This document shows, one piece after another, positions 31,796 to 37,696 of a DNA stretch of 39,996 nt. Every line of letters starts with the position of its first letter. Positions within the stretch are counted from its first letter, which is position 1. The position numbers were made by a program, and so were the translations under genes. Source of the DNA: Actinomycetes bacterium (GTDB lineage: Bacteria; Actinomycetota; Actinomycetes; Actinomycetales; Microbacteriaceae). The notes below the pieces were generated by a model, which was not told the DNA's origin, ran no database searches, and worked only from the letters and a program-made list of their open reading frames with translations. Location: assembly GCA_023432005.1 (NCBI GenBank), contig JAEYVF010000102.1, positions 1 through 39,996 of the forward strand, in the 5' to 3' direction.

Positions 31796-32520
31796 AGCCC
31801 GAGGAGCGCGTCGAGACCCACCACGAGCCCGCGGGCGTCGGGCAGAGCGCGGAGCGCGAGCAGGATGCCCGCCTCGTAGGAGGAGTCGGACACGGTCTGG
31901 TGGCTGATGCGCATGGTCTCGCCCACGCCCCCGAAGATCACCTGCTGCTCCGCGAGAACGCCGTCCAGGCGGAGGCTGTGCACGGGCACGCTCGCGACCT
32001 GCTGGCCACGGGCGCGCTGGTCGGCGTGCGGCGCGGCGACCGGGCCGCGCTCGCCCCGGGCCTCCGCCATGAGCTCGGCCGTGCGGATGGCGGTCCCCGA
32101 CGGCGAGTCGGACTTGCCGGCGTGATGGGCCTCGATGATCTCGATCGAGTCGAAGTAGGGCGCCGCGATCGTCGCGAGGCGCGTCGCGACGACCGATCCG
32201 AGGGAGAAGTTGGGGATGACGATGACGCCGAGCCCGGGATCGTCGCCGAGGCGGCTGCGCACGCGTGCGAGGCGCTCGGCCGTCCACCCCGACGTGCCGA
32301 CGAGGACGGGGATGCCTCGCGAGACGGCCGCCTCCACGACATCCGGGGAGACCGCGGGCAACGTGAGGTCGAGCACGAGGTCGGCCCCCGCGATGCCGTC
32401 GAGCGCATCGCGCGAGCTCAGGAGCGCGTGCACCTCGAAGTCGTCGCTGCTCTCGATGAGCCGGGTCGCGAGAGTGCCCATCCTGCCGGTCGCGCCGACG
32501 ACGGCCACCGAGTACGCCAT
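31792..32520 (-). CDS. dapB: 4-hydroxy-tetrahydrodipicolinate reductase
   Basis: A 242-residue NAD(P)H-dependent reductase, the step after DapA in lysine/diaminopimelate synthesis. Nucleotide-binding GATGRMG at 9-15, catalytic motif EAHHAGKSDSPSGTA with His132-His133 and Lys136, and the C-terminal FGGVGETMRISHQ. The ATG at 32520 is seven bases from -10 TAGGCT (32533-32528), so a leaderless mRNA is likely. It diverges from the GNAT gene with only 27 bases between start codons. Confidence 0.94.
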   Translation of the reverse strand: MAYSVAVVGATGRMGTLATRLIESSDDFEVHALLSSRDALDGIAGADLVLDLTLPAVSPDVVEAAVSRGIPVLVGTSGWTAERLARVRSRLGDDPGLGVIVIPNFSLGSVVATRLATIAAPYFDSIEIIEAHHAGKSDSPSGTAIRTAELMAEARGERGPVAAPHADQRARGQQVASVPVHSLRLDGVLAEQQVIFGGVGETMRISHQTVSDSSYEAGILLALRALPDARGLVVGLDALLGL

Positions 32521-32523
32521 GTC

Positions 32524-32545
32524 GTCCAGCCTATCTACGCTGGAC
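32524..32545. promoter_or_regulatory. Overlapping divergent promoters of dapB and the GNAT gene
   Basis: A seven-base inverted repeat GTCCAGC/GCTGGAC (32524-32530, 32539-32545) flanks two back-to-back -10 elements: TAGGCT (minus, 32533-32528; seven bases to ATG 32520) and TACGCT (plus, 32536-32541; six bases to GTG 32548). Only two bases separate them, so each -35 would fall inside the other gene. Confidence 0.55.
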
Positions 32546-32547
32546 GC

Positions 32548-33012
32548 GTGGACCCCGTCTTCCGCGTCGCCGCCGTCACCGATCCCGACGCCCACGCGCT
32601 GCTCGCCGAGTACTTCGCGATGCGGGCAGCGGGCTTCGACCCCGCGGCCGGCTCCTACCGGACGATCTTCCCCGATCCGTCGCGCTTCACCGAGCCCGCG
32701 GGGGTCTTCCTCGTGATCGACGGCGACGACGGCTCACCGGTCGGCTGCGGCGGCATCCGGATGCTCGACGCCCGCCGTGCGGAGGTCAAGCACCTCTATC
32801 TGCGCGACGCGGCACGCGGCCGCGGATGGGGTCGGATGCTGCTCGCCGAGCTCGAGCACCGCGCGGCCGCGCTGGGCGCGACGGAGGCCGTGCTCGACAC
32901 GAACGTCGACCTGGCGGCCGCGGGCTCGCTCTACCGCTCGAGCGGCTACGTCGAGATCGCGCCGTACAACGACAACCCCAATGCGAACGCGTGGTTCCGC
33001 AAGGAGCTGTGA
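32548..33012 (+). CDS. GNAT family N-acetyltransferase
   Basis: A 154-residue single-domain acetyltransferase. Acetyl-CoA binding motif A is LYLRDAARGRGWGRMLLAELEHRA (R-x2-G-x-G form: RGRGWG near 92-97), with the preceding strand AEVKHLYL and the later SLYRSSGYVEI as motif B. Substrate unknown. GTG 32548 is fixed by TACGCT six bases upstream. It converges on the phosphatase gene. Confidence 0.88.
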   Translation: MDPVFRVAAVTDPDAHALLAEYFAMRAAGFDPAAGSYRTIFPDPSRFTEPAGVFLVIDGDDGSPVGCGGIRMLDARRAEVKHLYLRDAARGRGWGRMLLAELEHRAAALGATEAVLDTNVDLAAAGSLYRSSGYVEIAPYNDNPNANAWFRKEL

Positions 33013-33025
33013 CTCGGGCGTCGGC

Positions 33026-33056
33026 GGTCTCGAGACGCGGCGCTCCTCGACCACCT
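33026..33056. repeat. Degenerate intergenic repeat or weak terminator
   Basis: The gap between convergent GNAT and phosphatase genes has a GGTCTCGAGACGCGG...CTCCTCGACCACC stretch with partly paired ends. From memory, similar elements recur between Microbacteriaceae genes; only one copy occurs here, so the repeat call rests on recollection. Confidence 0.3.
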
Positions 33057-33070
33057 GAGTCTCGCCTGGC

Positions 33071-33673
33071 TCAGTAGGGCTGCTCGACCGACAGACCCGT
33101 GCGGAGCTCGGGCAGCAGGTGGCCCAGGTCGTTGTGGGTCACGAGCACGGGAGGCTTCGCCGAGCGCACGCGGATGATCGTGAGCCCGCAGTTGGCCTGG
33201 TTGATGCCCAGCCAACGCCAGCTCGCGGCGCCGAACACCTCGCGCACGAACCACCCGATCACGAAGTTGTGCGTGATGAGCAGGTCGTGCCGGTCGTCGC
33301 GGGTCGGCGCGAGCCACTCGGCCGTCGCATCCGCCATCTGCGCCTCGCCTGCCTCGATCTGCTCGCGCGTCACGGAGCCGAAGAAGTGCTCCCACGCGTG
33401 GGGCAGGTCGGGCGTCGGGCCCGACGGGATGCAGTCCATGAGCAGCGCGGAGGGCTGCGGCTCGATGGCGGGCATCCGCTCGGTCATGATGCGCGCCGTC
33501 TCCTGCGCGCGCTGCAGCGGGGAGGTCCACGCGCCGGTGAACGGCACGCCGCCGAGCCGCTCCGCGACGGCGTTCGCCTGGCGCACGCCGCGCGGCGAGA
33601 GCGGACCGTCCGGCAGACCGTGCTCGGCATCCTGCTGCTCGCCGTGACGCACGAGGTAGAGGAATCTCGACAT
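33071..33673 (-). CDS. Histidine phosphatase superfamily protein (PGAM-like)
   Basis: A 200-residue phosphoglycerate-mutase-fold phosphatase. Catalytic RHGE at 9-12 in LYLVRHGEQ, the arginine in SPLQRAQETA (about 51-60), and the second histidine in LLITHNFVIGWFVREV near 136. Substrate not predictable. It follows the M16 peptidase gene by nine bases with AGGGGG before its ATG, so both come from one transcript. Confidence 0.9.
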   Translation of the reverse strand: MSRFLYLVRHGEQQDAEHGLPDGPLSPRGVRQANAVAERLGGVPFTGAWTSPLQRAQETARIMTERMPAIEPQPSALLMDCIPSGPTPDLPHAWEHFFGSVTREQIEAGEAQMADATAEWLAPTRDDRHDLLITHNFVIGWFVREVFGAASWRWLGINQANCGLTIIRVRSAKPPVLVTHNDLGHLLPELRTGLSVEQPY

Positions 33674-33682
33674 GCCGCCCCC

Positions 33683-35038
33683 TTACGCCGCCGCGGGTTC
33701 GCCGTCGAGGCCCGCGAAGGCTGCGGGCGTGACGGGGCCGACGGCCGCGACGGACAGCGGCCGCTCGACGAGCTCGGCGGCGAGCTCGCGCACATCGGAT
33801 GCCGCGACGTCGTCGATCCGGCGGAGCGTCTCGTCGAGGTCGGCGAATTCGCCGAGGGTCAGCTCGCTGCGGCCGAGACGGCTCATGCGGGTGTCGGAGT
33901 CCTCGAGGGCGAGGGCGGAGGCCCCCGCGAGCTGCCCGCGGGCACGACGGAGCTCGTCGTCGCTGATGCCGTCGGCGGCGAGCCGCCGGAACTCGGCGAG
34001 CATGAGCTCGGCCACGTCCGCCGCGCGCTTGGGCGAGCATCCGGCGTAGAGGCCGACGACGCCCGCGTCGGAGTAGCTGGAGGCGAAGGAGTACACCGAG
34101 TAGGCGAGGCCGCGCTTCTCGCGCACCTCCTGGAAGAGCCGCGAGCTCATGCCGCCCCCGAGCACGGAGTTGAGCACCGTGAGGGCGGGCCGGCGATCGT
34201 CGGCGGCGGCGAGGCCGCCCATGCCGAGGTAGAGGTTGACCTGCTCGAGGGGACGCTCGACGAGGGCGAGCGGGGAGCCGCGCTCGACGAGGCCGGGGGC
34301 CGGATCGCGGCGGGCGACCGGGAGCGCGGCGGCGCCCAGATCCCAGCCCGCCTCCTCGAGGGCGGCGACGGCGACCTCCACGATGCGGTCGTGATCCGCG
34401 GCGCCCGCGACCGTGATGACGAGGTCGCGCGGGCGGTAGTTCTGCCGGTAGTGCTGCCACACGGCGTCGCGCGTGACGGCACCGATCGACTCGGGGTTGC
34501 CCCCGATGGGCCGACCGAGCGGATGCTCGCCGAAGACCGCCTCGAAGAAGCGCTCCCCCGCGACGTCGCCCGGATCGTCGTCGGCCATCGCGAGCTCCTC
34601 GAGGATCACCCCGCGCTCGTTCTCGAACTCCTCGGCGTCGAGCACCGATGAGGCGAACATGTCGGCGAGCACCCGCACGGCCATCTCGAGATCGCGATCG
34701 CGCACCTTCGCGTAGTAGCAGGTGTACTCCTTCGCGGTGAGCGCGTTGTGCTCCCCGCCGACCGAGTCGAACGCCACGGCGATGTCGAGCGCGGTGCGCG
34801 TCGCCGTGCCCTTGAAGAGCAGGTGCTCGAGGAAGTGCGTCGAGCCGTAGGTCACGGGCTCCTCGTCGCGGGAGCCGACCGCGACCCAGAAGCCGACCGT
34901 CGCGCTCTGCGAGCCGGGAACCCGCTCGGTCAGCACACGCACCCCGCTGGGGAGCACCGTGCGTCGGACGAGCGTGCCGCCCGACGCGTCGATGGCGAGT
35001 TCCGGGAGGTCGAGAGGGAGCTGCACCGCGCCGTTCAT
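33683..35038 (-). CDS. M16 family zinc metallopeptidase (PepR-like)
   Basis: A 451-residue pitrilysin-type peptidase. The inverted zinc motif HFLEH is at 68-72 (YGSTHFLEHLLFKG), with the distal ligand Glu in the ENERGVILEEL region near 145. The inactive second half (about 235-430) has the family LGGGMSSRLFQEVREKRGLAYSVYSF. It matches PepR (Rv2782c), the neighbour of pnp in M. tuberculosis; here three genes (TetR, AKR, PEBP) lie between. ATG 35038 is seven bases from TAGGCT (35051-35046), so the long frame upstream is discarded. No signal peptide, so it is cytoplasmic. Confidence 0.92.
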   Translation of the reverse strand: MNGAVQLPLDLPELAIDASGGTLVRRTVLPSGVRVLTERVPGSQSATVGFWVAVGSRDEEPVTYGSTHFLEHLLFKGTATRTALDIAVAFDSVGGEHNALTAKEYTCYYAKVRDRDLEMAVRVLADMFASSVLDAEEFENERGVILEELAMADDDPGDVAGERFFEAVFGEHPLGRPIGGNPESIGAVTRDAVWQHYRQNYRPRDLVITVAGAADHDRIVEVAVAALEEAGWDLGAAALPVARRDPAPGLVERGSPLALVERPLEQVNLYLGMGGLAAADDRRPALTVLNSVLGGGMSSRLFQEVREKRGLAYSVYSFASSYSDAGVVGLYAGCSPKRAADVAELMLAEFRRLAADGISDDELRRARGQLAGASALALEDSDTRMSRLGRSELTLGEFADLDETLRRIDDVAASDVRELAAELVERPLSVAAVGPVTPAAFAGLDGEPAAA

Positions 35039-35045
35039 CGTGCCG

Positions 35046-35051
35046 AGCCTA
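35046..35051 (-). promoter_or_regulatory. -10 element for the M16 peptidase gene (leaderless type)
   Basis: TAGGCT lies seven bases before the ATG at 35038. Confidence 0.45.
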
Positions 35052-35107
35052 CGCCATGCTCCGAACCCGCTCGGATCCGCCTCCCCCCGGACTGGGGGCC
35101 GAACGGA

Positions 35108-35148
35108 GGACAAACAGACAAGTCTGTCTGTCCTCATCATGCTAGCGT
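35108..35148 (+). promoter_or_regulatory. TetR-family operator and promoter
   Basis: Two 12-base arms, GGACAAACAGAC (35108-35119) and GTCTGTCTGTCC (35122-35133), pair at 11 of 12 positions around a two-base centre. This is a typical TetR-class operator with an AGAC-N2-GTCT core. A -10 TAGCGT follows at 35143-35148, so the operator covers the -35 region and predicts autorepression. It may also affect the divergent M16 promoter 57 bases away. Confidence 0.75.
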
Positions 35149-35326
35149 GTGTCTCGCGGAGAGCGAACGGAGACTCGACCGATCGGCCTTCCCAGCCGGG
35201 TGACCCGTACCCGGGCCGCGTGCGGCACCGATCGTCGGACAACGATCGCCCGTGCCGCGGCCCACCCCACGGGTCGGGCCGCGGCACCCTCCTCCGCCCA
35301 GCACCCCAGAACGAAGGAGCCCCGGG
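35149..35326 (+). other. Long 5' leader of the TetR gene
   Basis: About 170 bases between the predicted start and the TTG. It is GC-rich with local palindromes, for example CGATCGT...ACGATCG, and a GGGCCGC-type inverted pair. No gene or named riboswitch recognised. Confidence 0.35.
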
Positions 35327-35935
35327 TTGCCGATCGACATCGTGAAGCCGCCGAAGCGACTCACCCTCGCGCCCGCGAAGCAGCGCATCCTCGACACGGC
35401 CGACCGGCTCTTCTACGACGAGGGCATCCGCGCGGTCGGCATCGACCGGCTCATCGCGGTGTCGAGCGTCACCAAGGCCACCTTCTACAAGCACTACGGC
35501 TCGAAGGACCGCCTGATCGTCGAGTACATCGCGTACCGTCACCTCCAGACGGCGGAGGCGATCGACGCCGCCGCGCAGGCGACCGACGACCCCGAGCAGC
35601 TGCTTCGCGACATCGCCGCTCTGCAGGCCCGCTCGATCGGAGCCCCCGGCTTCCGCGGCTGCCCGTTCCTCAACGCCGCGACCGAGTTCACCGACGCGAG
35701 CCACCCCGTGCGCCGCGCCGTCGAGCAGCACCGCGAGTGGTTCCACGACCTGCTCGAGGCGCTCCTGCGCGACCTCGGCCACCCGCTCGCCGGCGACGCA
35801 GCCGACGACCTCGTGCTCGCGCACGACGGCGCCATGCTCGGCGGCTACGCGAGCGACCCGATCGCCGCGGCCGCGGCGTTGCAGCGCATGTACGACCGCG
35901 TGCTCGAGAGCGCCCGCGAGCCGGCGGCGGCCTGA
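35327..35935 (+). CDS. TetR/AcrR family transcriptional regulator
   Basis: A 202-residue repressor. N-terminal helix-turn-helix at about 15-60 (KQRILDTADRLFYDEGIRAVGIDRLIAVSSVTKATFYKHYGSKDRLI), followed by an all-helical ligand-binding domain with FRGCPFLNAATEF. TTG 35327 is the chosen start: AAGGAG lies seven bases upstream; no ATG or GTG fits as well. The operator at 35108-35133 suggests autorepression. Its other target could be the M16 gene or the convergent aldo/keto reductase, ten bases from its stop. The ligand is unknown. Confidence 0.9.
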   Translation: MPIDIVKPPKRLTLAPAKQRILDTADRLFYDEGIRAVGIDRLIAVSSVTKATFYKHYGSKDRLIVEYIAYRHLQTAEAIDAAAQATDDPEQLLRDIAALQARSIGAPGFRGCPFLNAATEFTDASHPVRRAVEQHREWFHDLLEALLRDLGHPLAGDAADDLVLAHDGAMLGGYASDPIAAAAALQRMYDRVLESAREPAAA

Positions 35936-35945
35936 CGCGACGCTG

Positions 35946-36956
35946 CTACGCGCTCGCGCGGTCGAGTGCGGCGAGCTGGTGCCGCGTGAGGCGGATGTCG
36001 GGCGCCGACATCACGTCGAACAGCTGGTCGGCGCTGCTCACGGCGACGACCGGCGCGACGACGCCCGAGCGGCTGAGCAGCCACGCGAGGGCGACGCCCG
36101 CCCGCGAGGCGTCGGCCTCGCGCGCGACCTTCTCGACCACCGAGAGCACGCGACGGCCGCGCCGCCCGAGGTGCGGCGCGACGTAGGCGGCGGCGGAGCT
36201 GCGCGCGAGGTCGGCCCGCGTGCGGTACTCCCCCGTGAGGAACCCGCCCGCGAGCGGGAAGCGCGGCATGACCGCGAGGCCCTGCTGGGCCGCGACGCGC
36301 GCGAGGTCGCCCTCGTAGCCCGCGCGCTGCACGAGCGAGTACTCGTTCTGCAACGCCGTCATGGGCGCGACGCCGAGCAGTCCGCACGCGATGCGCGCCG
36401 CGAGCAGCCGGTCGCCCGTGTGGTCGGACATGCCGAAGGTCAGCACCTTGCCGCGGCGGATGAGGCCGTCGACGGCGAGCAGGGTCTCCTCGAAGGGCAC
36501 GTCGGTGTCGTCGAGGTGAAGATAGAGCAGGTCGATGCGATCGGTTCCGAGTCGGCGCAGCGACGCGTCGACGGCAGCCCCGATGGCGGGGCCCGAGAGC
36601 CCGGGGTGCGCGAGCGACTTGCCGACCTTCGTCGCCACGACGACGCGGTCGCGATTGCCGCGGCGCCGCATCCAGTCGCCGATGAGCTGCTCGCTGCGAC
36701 CCTCGCCGTACGCGTCGGCGGTGTCGATCATGTTGCCCCCGAGAGCCGTGTACGCGTCGAGGATCTCGCCGACGGCCGTATCGGAGACGCTCGAGCCGAA
36801 GTGCTTGCCGCTCATGGCCGTGGGGAAGACCTCGAGCGCGGTGCCCGGGATGCGACGCCGGGGCGGGGTGGCGCGGCCGACGATGGCCGCGGTCTCGAGG
36901 GTGGTCGGGACGGGCGCGATCGCGGGGGCGACGGGCGGCACCGTCCGGATGTCCAT
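35946..36956 (-). CDS. Aldo/keto reductase
   Basis: A 336-residue (beta/alpha)8 NADPH-dependent oxidoreductase. The catalytic tetrad is visible: Asp78 and Tyr83 in MIDTADAYGEGRSE, Lys110 in VVVATKVG, His147 in LLYLHLDDTD. The first 40 residues (Pro/Ala-rich) extend beyond the usual start. ATG 36956 has AGGAGG eight bases upstream; the GTG three codons earlier lies too close to it. The -10 TACCCT (36988-36983) gives a short leader of about 20 bases. Substrate unknown; AKRs of this type act on aldehydes and sugar-like ketones. Confidence 0.9.
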   Translation of the reverse strand: MDIRTVPPVAPAIAPVPTTLETAAIVGRATPPRRRIPGTALEVFPTAMSGKHFGSSVSDTAVGEILDAYTALGGNMIDTADAYGEGRSEQLIGDWMRRRGNRDRVVVATKVGKSLAHPGLSGPAIGAAVDASLRRLGTDRIDLLYLHLDDTDVPFEETLLAVDGLIRRGKVLTFGMSDHTGDRLLAARIACGLLGVAPMTALQNEYSLVQRAGYEGDLARVAAQQGLAVMPRFPLAGGFLTGEYRTRADLARSSAAAYVAPHLGRRGRRVLSVVEKVAREADASRAGVALAWLLSRSGVVAPVVAVSSADQLFDVMSAPDIRLTRHQLAALDRASA

Positions 36957-37115
36957 ATCCCCCACCTCCTCGGGTTGGTGCGAGGGTAGCGCCGCGCGCG
37001 CCGCGGGGATGGCAGGTCGACCGGATCGTTACGGATCGTCACCAATTCGTGATGGGCCTCGACGGGAGGAGCCCCGGATGGCAACGTGGAGCCCACCGAA
37101 CGCAGGAGGTCGACG
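36957..37115. promoter_or_regulatory. Divergent promoter region of the AKR and PEBP genes
   Basis: Besides the AKR -10 TACCCT it has a tandem pair CGGATCGTTA/CGGATCGTCA (37022-37041) followed by a short TCAC/GTGA inverted repeat around 37040-37052. These could be a regulator site for the PEBP gene. No further gene. Confidence 0.35.
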
Positions 37116-37643
37116 ATGACGAACGATCCGTTCTGGAGGCTCCCGGATGTCGCGGCGCTCGAGGTGCGCAGCCCCGACTTCGAGGAGGGCGGAGAGCTGC
37201 CGAGCTGGGCACGCGCCCACGACGCGGGAGGACAGGACCTCTCCCCCGAGCTGCGCTGGCTGGGGGCGCCGGTGGGCACGCGGAGCTTCGTCGTGCGCGT
37301 ATTCGACCCGGATGCGCCCACCGTGAGCGGCTTCTGGCACTGGGCCGTGTACGACGTGCCGGCGGGAACCGACCACCTTCCCCGCGGCGCGGGGACCCCG
37401 ACATCCGGGCTGCTGCCCGCAGGCGCCGTCACGGTCGCCAACGAGTACCGCAGCGAGGCGTACGCGGGGGCTGCTCCCCCGGCCGGCCACGGCACCCATC
37501 GCTACGTGTTCATCGTGAGCGCCCTCGACGTCGCGCATCTCGACCTGCCCGCCGGCATCACGCCCGCCGTGCTGGGTTTCGTGATGCGCACGCACGAGCT
37601 CGCGCGCGGTGCGACGGTCGGTACGAGCGTCACCCCCGCCTAG
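37116..37643 (+). CDS. YbhB/YbcL family PEBP-like protein
   Basis: A 175-residue phosphatidylethanolamine-binding-protein-like fold. Ligand-site motifs: DPDAP (64-68) with FWHWAVYDVP after it, and GTHRYVFIVSALD near 130. It has no signal peptide. Bacterial members of the family have no firmly known role; some bind anionic ligands or affect kinases. AGGAGG lies six bases before ATG 37116. The gene ends at the hairpin shared with pnp. Confidence 0.92.
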   Translation: MTNDPFWRLPDVAALEVRSPDFEEGGELPSWARAHDAGGQDLSPELRWLGAPVGTRSFVVRVFDPDAPTVSGFWHWAVYDVPAGTDHLPRGAGTPTSGLLPAGAVTVANEYRSEAYAGAAPPAGHGTHRYVFIVSALDVAHLDLPAGITPAVLGFVMRTHELARGATVGTSVTPA

Positions 37644-37647
37644 AACG

Positions 37648-37686
37648 ACGGATGCCCGCCCCGCGACGTGCGGGACGGGCATCCGT
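37648..37686. terminator. Bidirectional terminator between PEBP and pnp genes
   Basis: Arms 37648-37664 and 37670-37686 pair at 16 of 17 positions around a five-base loop. It lies five bases past the PEBP stop and 11 bases past the pnp stop, between convergent genes. The stem contains the inverted pair CGGATGC/GCATCCG. No T-tract. Confidence 0.85.
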
Positions 37687-37696
37687 GCGAAAGGCC

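Noticed and set aside
33026..33056. tRNA or small RNA gene in the GNAT-phosphatase gap
   Set aside because: No cloverleaf, no T-loop GTTCRA motif; only a weak partial hairpin.
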